Source: Druceiella hillmani
Taxonomy: Eukaryota > Arthropoda > Insecta > Lepidoptera > Hepialidae
DNA length: 64,000 bases
Direction of reading: 5' to 3'
Assembly (NCBI GenBank): GCA_039881145.1
Contig: JAYKKI010000016.1
Location: 10,406,501-10,470,500 of the forward strand
Part shown: positions 36,136 to 47,747 of the stretch, one piece after another
How positions within the stretch are numbered: position 1 is the stretch's first letter
Layout of the letters: each line of letters begins with the position of its first letter
Program-made: the position numbers and the translations under genes
Notes under the pieces: generated by a model
The model's database searches: none
Told to the model about the DNA's origin: nothing
What the model saw: only the letters and a program-made list of their open reading frames with translations

Positions 36136-36661
36136 TAGGGTTACGTACCTAAAAAGGAAAAAAGGAATCCTTATAGAACCACTTCTTCAACCGTCTATCG
36201 ATCGGCAACGAGCTCTGGAGCGCGTAAACGTATCAAGTTGAATTAATATCAAGTATTTAAGTCTACGGTCCTATGGTGCCGTAAAAAAGTCAAGTTTCTA
36301 AATCAACGAAATCAAGAAGAAACCTAAAAGTACGGCCATTTATGCCCTACCTTTTGAGGCTCGCAAATCAATCAAAACCTATAGTGTATTTTCCTTGACC
36401 TAGAATAATTAAATTTGGCAAGAAGCAAGGTACCATAACACAAGTAAAAGAAAAAAATTGAAATTCGTTAATCTGTAATTATTCCATGTAAAAAATATTT
36501 TTTTCAAATATGCGCCTGTTAAAGATGTAGTAGATTTTCATTCTAAAAAATTTAAATTTTATGAAGTTTTAGTTTAATAGAAATACTATGTACCATTATA
36601 ACTGTATAAATGTCTACAAAAACCTCATAATGCGGATTCCACCCGCGCTGGACCGGTTTTT
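36136..36661 (+). mobile_element. Insect LINE 3' end, copy 1
   Basis: This is a 3' untranslated end typical of a widespread insect non-LTR retrotransposon group. It opens with TAGGGTTACGTACC followed by 'aaaaaggaaaaaaggaatcc'. It continues through 'gcgtaaacgtatcaagttga', 'tacggccatttatgcc', 'tcaaaacctatag' and 'ttgacctagaat', and closes with 'ggattccacccgcgctgg' and 'accggttttt' near 36,650. Opening and closing motifs are in the expected order, so this is a near-complete 3' tail of about 525 bp. No coding sequence of the element lies directly upstream, as expected for a 5'-truncated insertion. A second, more diverged copy lies on the other strand at 46.0-46.6 kb. Confidence 0.85.
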
Positions 36662-37040
36662 AGTGACAATGGACTTTCTACTTTTATTTACATTGAATTA
36701 AATATTGACTTCTCGAAATGAGTGAAGTTATTGTATTATATAATTTTGATATTTACTACATTATTTTATTTACTATCTTAAAAATTATGGTCAAAGAATT
36801 AAAATTATGGTGAATTATATTTTTTTTCAAATTAATATTAGTGTAAATGTTCTATTTTCCTACTGTTATGTTAATATCAGTGTAGAAGTTTATTGAAAAC
36901 GTTTTGACATTACCATATTTTGGGAAACGCAGATTTATATTTTAGTATACTTTTTACATAAGTTCATTTTGAAGGTTTCTTGATCATTGTAATTGGAATT
37001 CATGCTTTATTTCTTCAACGAAAAATAAATTGACTTTACA
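36662..37040. other. AT-rich spacer, nothing recognised
   Basis: A short spacer between two LINE fragments. No gene, repeat or target-site duplication was identified. Confidence 0.5.
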
Positions 37041-37803
37041 TCACTAGAGGCTGCAGTCTTCAAAATTCCTCTTGCGATCAACCAAAATAAAACTAAGTAT
37101 CTGACTTGTGCCAATTATAACAGTCCTTATTTTGAATTTGAGGATTACAAATTTGAAACCGTTAGCAATTTTAAATACTTAGGATCAGAAGTGAATACTC
37201 TCAATAATATTATGCCTGAGATTCGTAGTAGGATCACAACAGCTAAAAAATGTTTTTTCGGTCTTAAAAAGTACTTGAAGTCTAGCTTTACCAGTATAGA
37301 AACAATGATCTGATATACAAAGCTTAATTAGATCCATACTTACCTACTCTGCTAAGACATGGACAATGACAGAAAAAGTTGAACATAACGTCCATGTTTT
37401 TGAAAGAAAGATTTAAGAAGTATTTTTGGTGGTCTAAAATGTAACAACATCTGGAGAAGAAGAACTAACTCTGAACTTTACAAATTATTTTAAGAAGAAA
37501 TTTTTTTAGAGAAATTAAGAGAAAGTATTCAAATACATCGGTTCAATAATAATTCAGAGAATAAAATGGGCAGGGTACTTGAGCAGAATGGACAACAGCC
37601 AGGCACCAAAAAAAAACTTCCCAGCCGGAGCATTGGGCTCCCGAAAAAGGGGAACACCGAAACTTAGGTGGCCTGGAAAAAGACTTTAAAATCCTAAGAG
37701 TAACGAACTGGATGTCTCTGGCCAAAAACAGGAGAGCTTGCGAATTGATTCTGCTGAAGTCAGGGTCCCATCGTGGTATGCCAAGCCATTGAAGAAGAGG
37801 AAG
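37041..37803 (+). mobile_element. LINE reverse-transcriptase C-terminal relic
   Basis: Three-frame reading gives the C-terminal third of a non-LTR retrotransposon polymerase. It begins with the thumb-side motif 'INQNKTKYL' (37,076 on), then 'VSNFKYLGSEVN' and 'EIRSRITTAKKCFFGLKKYL'. After frameshifts come 'ILTYSAKTWTMTEK', 'VFERK', 'IFGGLKCNNIWRRRTNSELY', 'WAGYLSRMDN', 'RGTPKLRW' and 'NWMSLAKNRRA'. The family pattern is EKTKYM ... FKYLGSxV ... EIxxRIxxAxxCxxGLxxxL ... YxxExWT ... FERKxLRxIFG ... IWRxRxNxEL ... WxGHxxRMxx ... GRPxxRW. The catalytic YxDD region lies upstream and is absent. Several frameshifts and stops make it dead. It ends at 'gaagaagaggaagaagg', directly followed by (TA)n. 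This is the family commonly annotated as an RTE-like endonuclease-reverse transcriptase. Confidence 0.9.
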
Positions 37804-37806
37804 AAG

Positions 37807-37809
<3 letters not shown>

Positions 37810-37854
<45 letters not shown>
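37810..37854. repeat. (TA)n microsatellite at the LINE 3' boundary
   Basis: This is an uninterrupted TA run of about 45 bp placed a few bases after the end of the reverse-transcriptase relic. It may be the element's own simple-repeat tail, since several LINE groups end in a short tandem repeat, or a later expansion. Confidence 0.95.
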
Positions 37855-37856
<2 letters not shown>

Positions 37857-40800
37857 TCAAATGTAACTCATTGACTGACCCATCACGACAGCTCCAGAAC
37901 TGTAAATTCTGTAAAGCTGAAATTAGGCTTGCACAAATGTATAGGAAGATAATATGGGATATTGCAAATTATTATATAGAGAATTCATGTATAGAAAATA
38001 TAGCAAATACCATCAAGTAAAAAAGCAAGTAACATTAACCGGAACTCGCAACTAGTGAGTTATATCACATGATTAATTACAATAAATACCCAAAATAACA
38101 AATCAATATAAGGACTATTTGCAGAAAATTATTTCACACCTTTAAAAAAAACAAATCCTTGAAGAATAAATAGAGTAAGAGAAAGAATAAATCTCTTGTA
38201 TTTTAATACGTAAGAACACTGGGAAAACTACGATTTCCATGAAAATTTAGCTACAAAAATATTTCACCAGACGTATAATTTGCTTTTTACGTCTAGTCGT
38301 CGAAATAAAAGCGCTAATGGGTTTTCATACAAATCCAGCAAGCGTATTATGATTTCCTTTTATGTATTTTGTTCACAGAGAAAATATTTATTTTTCGCAC
38401 AATAAAAGTTTTGATTCGAAGCCAAATATTCAAGTGACAGTGTGTCCCTTAACAATGTCTACATAGAAAACTCGCTTTAGGTCTCTGCATTAATGAATAT
38501 GCAATATGTAAACAAAATATTCATATGTTTCACATTCTAATAATTAAGAGGTAAATGTAGCTTTCTCAAAATAAGAAAATAAATTATTTCCACTCAGATT
38601 CTTATTTTCATAATGAAACCACATATTTGTTACAAAAAGAGAATTTTTTTTTAAGAGCTCAGTGTTTGAGCTTCTGTTTAGTAGGAACAGAGTTTTGGCA
38701 ACAACACAAACACAAAACAAAAAACAGAAACATTTCTCGAAGGGATTTTATGGGGCTCTCGCTTCAGGAATTCCATTTAGGGATTCAATTGCGCACAAAG
38801 AAACATTTAATATGTGTACAACAATGAGAAAAGTTGTATACTCCTGTAATACAACTGAGCTTTTCTTCCAAATATTCTAAGTTGACGCAGTTAAGTTTCT
38901 ATTATTTAGCAGAGTTCCTTCCATGCTTCCATGCTGCAATAAAAGAAATTGTGCTTTGGAAAAGAAATGGAAATATTTTCTTTAGATGTATCCACATCAG
39001 AAAACAGCGTTAAAATGAGGCGATGGGATAATTAGTTGCTGAATAAATATTATAAACCAACATATTTTTAAAACACATAAAGTGTTTGTTTTTGCTCTAA
39101 CCTGAATCTCTAACATATGGGAAAAATCATGAATGACGTGCAAAAGTCTATATTGTTTTCTTCAGTAGTTTATTGATCATCGAAATTTAAAAATTGTAAT
39201 GTTAAACTGTATTTTCATCACAATTTTAGCTACCCTTAACTTTCATAAAGCGACTATCTTAGAATCAAGTTTCCTGTTTTGATACAAAATGTAATACACG
39301 CTTTTAAGCGTATCAATAGATTTTTCAACGAATTAGAAAATTACTATTTCGCATAATAAACAATTCTTTCTGCTTATATTCTAAAACTATTTTGTAATAA
39401 CAATTATATATGATTACCGACAAAGTCCCATGTTGCATATTTGAAAAATCCCATTCTATTCCTGAAATCATAGGTTACAAAAACTTGAGTTTGTAGTTTT
39501 CCTATATACAAAATCATTCTAAAGAAATTTGACTTTCTCATAAATTAATTTGGGCTACGTCTTAAAAGGGACAAATTTCATACAAATTGTTTTGACCTAG
39601 AATACATTTATCGTTGTATGCCTATTACCATCAAACTGTTTTAATATTAATTTATGCAGGAAAGTTGTCAAATATGAAACTTAGTTAAAAATAGGAACGT
39701 TCAAAAAAATCTGTCAAAATGTAAAGCCTAAAGTTACTTTTTATACATTTTCTTTTTGTAAAAATCTCTTAAACAATAAAGTAAAAATTAATAAATATCT
39801 CAAAAGTTACAATCTGCACATTCACAAATTTCTAACTCCCACACAATACTCAAAAGGCATGTAGCTTATTTTAGGTCGAATACATCTGCAAAAGTGATTC
39901 AAATATAGAATGTATCATTATCACCTATGACAGTTTCATATACCCTTACGTCATTTTATTTATTTCAAAATATTCGATGTATATCCATTAAATATTGGGC
40001 TTAAAACACAAATATCAAAATAATCGTTTGTAAAACATATAGATGATGAATGGTTGTTTTCATAGGTGTATAACAATACAGATCTATTTTTATTACAAAA
40101 CATTTAGAATCTAATAAAGTGAGAGCTGATATCCAAATACTTAACGGATAGTGAATAAATGAAACAACAACTTGCGCTACGTGTATAGTTAGATTGATAT
40201 TGCTAACATAAATCTATGAAAGAGTTTATTTCCGAGAAATGAAAATTTCAGTTTTAGAAGGTGGTATAAATTTTAAGATGGAATCAGTTTTAGGTATCAA
40301 TGGCAAGTTACAATTAGAAACCTCTACATTTTTTTTCCGATTTTATTAAAAGTCTTCTAATATATATCTCTATAATTAATTGAATGTGATGATGAAACAT
40401 TTACTCTATGTAATTATGGTTTATAAATATGTAACGTTCTTAATTATTACTTATAAAATATCAAATTTACTACATTCTGTTTTATTTTTCTCCTTTCATT
40501 GAGCATTACACAGTTTCCTGCACATAAAATTTAACAAAAATATTGTGTTAAAATATACATTTCGTGAAAGTTAAACCGCTACAATTTTTTCAGACTATCT
40601 TTTTCTCTTCTTTAAGGTTTGATGCAGCTCGTAATTTATATATGATAGTAATAAAGTAATTAATTTAAATACATTTGTAGGTTTATTTTCAATTTAAATT
40701 TATTTTCGTTTGATATTGTAGTTCAAAAATATTAATTGACTGTATTGATAATAATTCATATACTTTTAAAAAAAGTATTATATGTATTGCGTGCGGAGAA

Positions 40801-41608
40801 ATTCTTTGTTATATTGAGATCAATAAACTAAATGATTTATATCATATTAATAAATAAAATAAATAATGTATATATAATAAACGACTAGTTTAAATGTATT
40901 TCTAAGAAGATAATTTAATCACTTGAAAAAAAAAGTTGTAGGTATTTTTACTTTTAATTTATTTTACATGTAAAATTGAAGTACAATCTAACAAAGTATA
41001 TTCGCTGTATTTTTTGTTTAAAAATACAAATATTTACAAATAAGAATTCTAAGAAATTAAAAAATGCTAATATCCCTTAATCTAGAGAGATGCCAAATGA
41101 GGATGTATAAAGGGAAAAAAAGATTTTTTATAACATTTTTACTAACGGCATATAAGTGGATATAAACGTGTAAAGACATTGGTATCGTTAGCTATGAATG
41201 GTTCACTGCTGTGATTTTATTACTATCTAAAAATTGATTTTAAATTCAGACAAAAATAAAAAAAATATAGTTCGCATCGTGATAATATTAAATAAATATT
41301 TTTCTGAAAGAAAAGTTATTCCAACATTTGCGTGCTTATCGTTTTCCAATAAATCCAATAGAGTATTTATTACTTATGAAGAATTATGCTGGGAGCTTGC
41401 AAGGTGAAAAGGACATCTGCTATTATTACGAAGTGTTTTCTTAAAAGGATTGCCAGGTGATATTGTTTCCATTATTATCTGTATTGTTTTAATTTCGTAT
41501 ATGTGCTATATTTTCTTCCAAAAAATAACATATAAATTTGCATATTGGGTTTAGGTAATCATTTCACATTTTATAAAAATTAACACGTAATTTTTAGTGG
41601 TAATGAAA
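37855..41608. other. AT-rich non-coding stretch, nothing recognised
   Basis: No exon, element or RNA gene was found in about 3.75 kb. The two overlapping frames at 38,627-38,880 (+) have no recognisable domain. Confidence 0.5.
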
Positions 41609-41656
41609 TTAAAGAAAGTAGAAATAATACTACATCACGTAGTTTCATTTAATTGT
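41609..41656. repeat. 48-bp exact dispersed repeat, copy 1
   Basis: The 48 bases starting TTAAAGAAAGTAGAAATAAT are identical to 52,080-52,127, while the flanks on either side share nothing obvious. The core contains an imperfect palindrome, ACTACATCACGTAGT. Confidence 0.95.
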
Positions 41657-41903
41657 GACGTAATGTTTTATTTTTTATTTATTGCTTTAAATAGTATTAT
41701 ACAAAAGAAAGCTTCCTATTTATATGTGGGTTGAAAGATAATAAGACCGTTCACGTTAACAAAACTTGATATTTTATTTTTTTTAAATATCTCTTTTCTC
41801 GATAATGACTATAGAAAGGAAAATATGATTGTCCGAAATGTTCTCCTAAAATGATTGTATCTGCGTGAAAGATTATTACAATGGTAAGTTTCATCAAAGT
41901 GCT

Positions 41904-42044
41904 CACGCATCCGCACACGCACGCGCACACGCACTCGTACATGCACACGCCCACGCACGTGCACGTGCACGCGCATTCGCATGCGCACGCACACGCACGT
42001 ACGCACTCGCACGCACACACACGCGCACGCACACGCAACATATG

Positions 42045-42125
<81 letters not shown>

Positions 42126-42147
42126 GGATAGGTATATGTATATAAAC
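41904..42147. repeat. (CA/CG)n then (TA)n compound microsatellite
   Basis: The first half (to about 42,035) is CACGCACGCG-type sequence with many CpGs and perfect alternation of purine and pyrimidine. The second half is (TA)n with ATGTATA interruptions. Overlapping frames on both strands are low complexity. Confidence 0.97.
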
Positions 42148-43543
42148 ATGTTTATTGAGAATATTCATAGAGACCAGGTAAGAGACAAAATTGTTTTGAA
42201 ATAATTTTATTAAATCGACTCGAACTACTTTTACCAATCTTCATCTTTTTATATCCACAGGTAACACTGCATTTTACTCATTGGGTTGTTTTTTGTGTTT
42301 ACAATATTTCAATTTGATAAATAAAACGCAATAGTTCCATCTTTGCAATCGGTCTAAACCTGGAATCACGTGATATTTTAAGCGTTTATGACTGGTTTGT
42401 CTACCCACCCAGTGTACAAACACCCGTAGAAAATAGGATGTGAACTACTGTCGATATCCTGCCTAATGACCAGATCTAAAGTGTAATTTTTGGCACAATA
42501 TTTTATAATTACTTTTGCAAATTTCATTATTCATTGATCAATAAAAAATACAAATTTGGACCAATATTGAAAAGGCTTAAACCTGTAATAATTTTCTTAA
42601 GTTAAAAATATGTCATTATGCGTAATAGAATAATTGCAATACCCAAGTAACCAATTATGATTCCTTTTAAGTTTACGTAAAATAATTTCCAGCAATTTAT
42701 TTTCAACGATTTAAAAAAAACGGACATTCATTCACTTAGCAAATATATGATTCAATCTTGGCATTCAACAATTTCAAACAATTTCGTATATGATAGGATC
42801 ATAATACAAATCATCGACCACTATAGGGTTTTCGTAATACTTAATTTATGATATTCGAAAAAAGTTGATAATATATACTGGTATATTGTAAACATTCTTC
42901 GTTTTAAAGAACATCTCTTTAAAACATGTCTTTTAAAAAACATTTAATGTTTTGCTCCATTTATAAAACTAAAAATAGTCTTGAGTGAAAAAAGTACAAA
43001 TATATATGTGTCGTTTTGGAGATTCCAAATTAAATTACAAAAAAAATCTGCAACTCTTTGAAAGAATTCCGAATACAGCTTTTGCTTATAATTTATTCAT
43101 TCAATGCGAATGCTTTATTCCTTCCAAGGACAAAACAACTCGTACTATTTCAAGAAATGTTTACCTACGTTTAAATATATGAAAGTTTTTTCCCTATATT
43201 TAGATTTTTGAACATATGCTCTACGCAAAAAATGTCTTTTCTCCACCGGAATATGAAACGCCGTTTAAAATTGTTCGATTCAAATAAAAAAAGGTTTCTT
43301 TCTCTTTATTAGGTTTTTAATTATTCTCAAGTAAGTGTTTATTATCTTGATTTTTTTTTCAAATATTCTTTCTCTCTCTTATTACACATTAAAGTAAGTA
43401 CAAGGTTTCCTAATACCGTTTCCCAAAGACGGTTTAGTAAGAATTTCTGAATATCATCTAATGAGTCACAATCACAGCAAATCATACCACTGATTTTTTT
43501 GTGATCACTAATTGTAAAAGATTTTAAAAGATCCTAAAGTATG

Positions 43544-43546
<3 letters not shown>
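42148..43546. other. AT-rich non-coding stretch, nothing recognised
   Basis: No gene or element was recognised. A patch at about 42,350-42,470 is slightly GC-richer but unassigned. The frame at 42,985-43,182 (+) has no domain. Confidence 0.5.
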
Positions 43547-43595
<49 letters not shown>

Positions 43596-43602
43596 TATAT
43601 TA
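43547..43602. repeat. (TA)n microsatellite, left flank of transposon
   Basis: A TA run abuts the left end of the inverted-repeat element. Another lies at the right end (44,343-44,406). Confidence 0.95.
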
Positions 43603-44338
43603 GTAACTTATAGGCTCCTACAATTCTCAACCAATGGTCCTCAACTTTCCCAAACCGGGCCAGGTTCCCGCCAGTTTAAGGTTATGTACTTAGCTAGTAT
43701 AAAATAAAATATTTTCTTTGAAGTCTTTGAATCATACTACCATCATAATTTATATTGTCTCCATTAAAATATTGCTTGTAGTCTGGCAATAGCAAAAATA
43801 ACAGGCTTCGGTGTGATTCTGAGATTATCTCCACAACATAGGTGATTGTAAATCAAAGGTAATGTTCTGCCTTTTTGACACATAACTTATTTTTTTAAAT
43901 TTCGAAAGCTTGATTTGTTTTTATTAACACATAACATATTTCTTTTAATTTTCAAGGGTTTGATTTGTTTTGAACAAATCTCCGTTGTGTGAGATAACTT
44001 GTAATGGATATAAGATATTTACATAGGTAAAATCGATAAACTTATTTTAATGTGAATAGACCAAAATATTTCATAAATATAACAGTTTATGAACTTTAAC
44101 TGGTAAAAAAATAATTGACAGGCATAGGAAAATTAACGAAAACTTAAACATAAAACTTCAAAAGTCGTCCACAACCATTAGGTGAATATCGCTTTGAGAA
44201 AAATTATATTTTTATTTTTACTTTAAAGAAAATATTTTATTTTATACTAGCTAAGTACATAACCTTAAACTGGTAGGAACCTGGCCCGATTTGGGAAAGT
44301 TAAAGACAATTGGTTGAGAATTGTAGGAGCTTATAAGT

Positions 44339-44342
<4 letters not shown>
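43603..44342. mobile_element. Non-autonomous DNA transposon (about 740 bp, about 121-bp TIRs)
   Basis: The left arm (43,603-43,723) and right arm (44,221-44,342) are inverted copies of about 121 bp with roughly ten mismatches. Both start GTAACTTATARGCTCCTACA when read inwards and share 'ggccaggttcc', 'cagtttaaggttatgtactt' and 'agctagtataaaataaaata'. No transposase frame lies between, so the element is a MITE-like derivative moved in trans. It sits between two (TA)n tracts, consistent with insertion at TA or with TA expansion at its ends. The inner motif 'caatggtcctcaac' (43,632) resembles the CAGNGGTTCTCAAC start of many hAT elements, so a hAT relative is possible, but no 8-bp target duplication is visible. 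The interior has a diverged duplication: 43,876-43,921 and 43,924-43,971. Confidence 0.9.

Positions 44343-44406
<64 letters not shown>
44343..44406. repeat. (TA)n microsatellite, right flank of transposon
   Basis: This is about 64 bp of TA directly abutting the right TIR. Confidence 0.96.
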
Positions 44407-44409
<3 letters not shown>

Positions 44410-44465
44410 GATATTAAAAATTATGCAAATACCTTCTTTGGTCTTGTAATACAATAATTTTAAAA

Positions 44466-44643
44466 AATGTGTGTGGTATATTGGGTAGATAACAAGGTCT
44501 TTGACTGTGCGGCTTACTGCGGGGACCGATTTGATTCAAAAGCGCTCGTCGAGCAGGCCTGGACTGGTGTTCTAGTTGGCTGTAAGAGATTGCTCTCGTA
44601 GTAATAAAACCGCCATATGTGTCAATTACATACATTAAGGTAC
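44466..44643 (+). mobile_element. tRNA-derived SINE, copy 3 (plus orientation)
   Basis: This is the same family as the copies at 8.4 and 9.4 kb, in opposite orientation. It has an A-box-like 'gtggtatattgggtagat' (about 44,473), a decayed B box 'gatttgattc' (44,528-44,537, against GGTTCGATTC), and the body 'ctcgtcgagcaggcctgga' and 'ctggtgttctagttggctgt'. The tail is 'ctctcgtagtaataa', then 'cgccatatgtgtcaatta', ending near 'cattaaggtac'. The damaged B box suggests an older or inactive copy than 9340-9530. The 101-codon minus-strand frame across it is not a gene. Confidence 0.87.
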
Positions 44644-46030
44644 TTAAATCAATAAGTGACAAATAAAAATATCGAGCCGTTAAACAAATTCTATTCGCTT
44701 CCCTATTATTCATCTTCATGTATTCAAATTGTAAAACCTTTACAATATTTCAATAAAATTTGAGAATTCTAGTTAATTCCAAGTAGAAAAAATTAATAAA
44801 AAACATGTGTGTAAGTAATACTAAAATAAATTAACTAAATGTAACGTGGGATTGTTGGCAAAACTCACTCTTAATATTTTATGATATTAAATATCCATTT
44901 TTGTAAAAAGTGCATATACATTAATTTATTGCTGCTCACATACTACAAAATAGTTGACAAATAAATCTTATGGTGAGGGTCTAGTAGTGGTTTTTAGATA
45001 TCGAATTTGAATAACATTGGCATTTAACCATATATTAAACTCTTTTTAGTAATTAGATACACTCTGCCCTTTAATTTACCAAAACTGTGTAACTAATTAT
45101 GAGTTGATTATTGTTTATTATTAATTTTTCAACGAAGAAAGAAACTTAATTTACAACTATTTTTAAGCTGCTAAATGATAATTTTATATTGTTTGCGTCT
45201 TTTTAAATGACCTGTAAATGTCTGTTTTTCCTATCAAAAAGTAAATTTAGCGCGAAGATGGGCTAATTATATATGTTGATAGTTATATTTAAAATAAAGG
45301 TCTTTCGAAAACAAAAAAATAACATTCTCGGCCAATATGTAAAAATAATTAAAATTTCCTTATATAAAATATATTGTTAACTTCAAGATCCCCCAGATCA
45401 CTCCCCACCCCCAGACTTCAAGATCCCTGTGAGACAGACTGTAAATAGCAAAGTACTAGTAGCGACTTCAGTTTAAAAAAAAAACATGTAAATAAGTAGT
45501 AGATTTTCAGTTTTGTTGAAAAAAACATATAAATTCGTTATAGTTTTTTGGGGAATTGTGATATAAAGTGATTAAAATAACTTTGAGTTATTTAGCATGT
45601 AAAAGAAAAGAAAGTACTAAAAGAATCCAGGGAAGCATTAAACGGTAAATTAATTTCAAAACGCAAATTAGTTTTTGAGTGTAACTAAAACATATTTCTC
45701 ACGTTTAAAATAATGTCAAGACATGTTAAAATTATTTTAATTTTGAGAGATGTATGTTACTCAAAAATATTACTTATTATTTACACATTTACATATTAAT
45801 GCATGTTTTATAAAAATATATTTTCCTAATATAATTTAGTAATAATCATTGTTTCTTAATATAAATAATAACGAAATTATTAAAAACAATTTCAAGTTTT
45901 AACCTTTACATCGGTTTGTATCGAAACTTCAGGGACCAATAAGAAACTTATATTTATATATGGATTTATATCAGTTTCTAAATACACAATAAATTTTTCA
46001 TTTTGGTCACAAATTTAAATTGATTGGCTT
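44644..46030. other. AT-rich non-coding stretch, nothing recognised
   Basis: No gene or element was seen. 'cttcaagatccc' occurs twice within 45,380-45,428, flanking a short C-rich patch. Confidence 0.5.
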
Positions 46031-46632
46031 AAAAAAAACAGTCGGGCTAGGGTAGAAAATCCCCACGAGACGTCCACATTTGTGAAAATGTAAATGTTTA
46101 GTGTACATAAAATTTCTGTTAAAATACTTGCGAATATAATTTTTTTACAGCTTGAATTTATAGCCTTTTACATCTTTTACAGGCGTTAAAACATTGCGCA
46201 TATTTAAAAAAATTATTACATCTAAGATAAAAACCCTGATTTTTCATAATTTTATATGGAATAGTTTCAATAATCGGTTGAGTGTATATATTGTTTTTCG
46301 TATTTTTCAATACATTTAAGAAGGTAAACCCTTTAAAGTTTTAAAAAAATATTTCGGGCCCTTGTTATTATAACTTTGCAAAGCTATCTCATGCTATAAT
46401 TGAATTTAAAAAAATGCAATTATTTCATTTGCCCTCCATAAAATATACATATAAATATTTTTGAGTTTTAACTGCAGCAATATGTACGGGCCGATATCTG
46501 TTATTACTACGTCATATCTCAATTTCCTTTGTTACGCATTATCTGAGAAGAGCGGTTGTGACAGATAGATAATCACGTAAGTGATCTTATGAGGATTCCA
46601 TTTTTCTTTTCTAGGTATTCTAAAAAGTTAGT
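46031..46632 (-). mobile_element. Insect LINE 3' end, copy 2 (minus orientation)
   Basis: Read on the minus strand from 46,632, this opens with 'taactttttagaatacct', 'aaaagaaaaatggaatcc' and 'ataagatcactt', matching the opening of copy 1 at 36,136 (TAGGGTTACGTACC, 'ggaaaaaaggaatcc', 'atagaaccactt'). It closes near 46,031 with 'ctagcccgactgttttttt', comparable to the family's CTxGCxCGACT ... CCGGTTTTT ending. The middle ('gagatatgacgtagtaata', 'tatcggcccgtacatattgc') differs from copy 1, so it may belong to a related subfamily. About 600 bp, no coding sequence, no 5' part. Confidence 0.7.
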
Positions 46633-47670
46633 TGTTTTAGTCAGTATCTTGTTTAAACAATCTAAAATATTTATATTGAGGCCTTATATTAAATGGAAGA
46701 AACTTTTAAAATCAGGATTTCAGATTAAAATTAAATTGTGATCTGTGCTCATTGTATACAGTAAAAGTGATTTTTGTTTCAATGGTTTTTGGTGTTGAAT
46801 TAATTGAGATGTGATGATGAAGGTGATGAATTAAAAATTCACAAAAGATAAACCTTCCTTGATTTTTCCAGGTGTAGAATTTCCTTATGAATTGTATCGT
46901 TAACACGATACCGTAGATAAAGGAGTATCCAAACTTTTTTTTTGTGAAACCTTGGAAGGGCTTTTAATAAGCTCCTGTATTTTTCAACTCTTTTATATTC
47001 CGTTGTGAATTTTCTCTTTTTTTTCCAGCCATACCTTTATATTTATGACGAATCTTTCCATTTCGAATATTTTCATATATAATCTGCCGTAAAAGATATG
47101 GATTGCCTTGGCAATAGACTCCATCTTTGAAATAATTCTGCATTGGATATAATAACACACCTCTCTGGGTCTATTGCTTATCCTATGCTCAAACAATCCC
47201 AAATATTTTTCTAACTTTTTTTGCCTATTTTATTTTATTAAAATGGCGCGCCATAATATTTTTTTCTCATGATGATACTCACAAACTATTTTTTTTTCTT
47301 TACTTGTTAACCTCTATCACCGTTTTAAGATGACTTATATTAAACAACGTAAAAAAACAGCAGAACATTGTTGTAGAATAATATTAAAACGCGATATCAA
47401 AATTAAAACAACTATGTCCTATGCTATTACTCGAACTGAAAGTTCAATCTATTTGATCTAATAAATTGGCAGCTAAATACAATAACATAAATTAAATCAG
47501 ATCACGAAATATTGTTGTCTTCTTTAAAATTAAACTTCCATAAATTTTCTGACTCATATAATTCATATGAATGCCTCACGAGCAGTTTTTACTAAGATTA
47601 ATATTAGAAAAGGGTTAATCTGTGTGGCCTTGTCATTCTAATGAATTTCCATTTCTAGGCAGTCAATTTA
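46633..47670. other. Non-coding stretch, nothing recognised
   Basis: Overlapping minus-strand frames at 46,712-46,906, 46,964-47,158 and 46,993-47,202 are short and unrecognised. The patch at about 46,970-47,180 is a little less AT-rich. Confidence 0.4.
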
Positions 47671-47706
47671 TATATATGTAAATATATATATATATATATG
47701 TAAATA

Positions 47707-47745
<39 letters not shown>
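47671..47745. repeat. (TA)n microsatellite with GTAAATATA variants
   Basis: TA repeats are interrupted by TGTAAATATA units in the first half. Confidence 0.95.

Positions 47746-47747
<2 letters not shown>

Noticed and set aside
41751..42237. Frames of 88-142 codons over 41.75-42.24 kb
   Set aside because: Low-complexity translations of the adjoining (CA/CG)n and (TA)n tracts; no domain in the short non-repeat ends.
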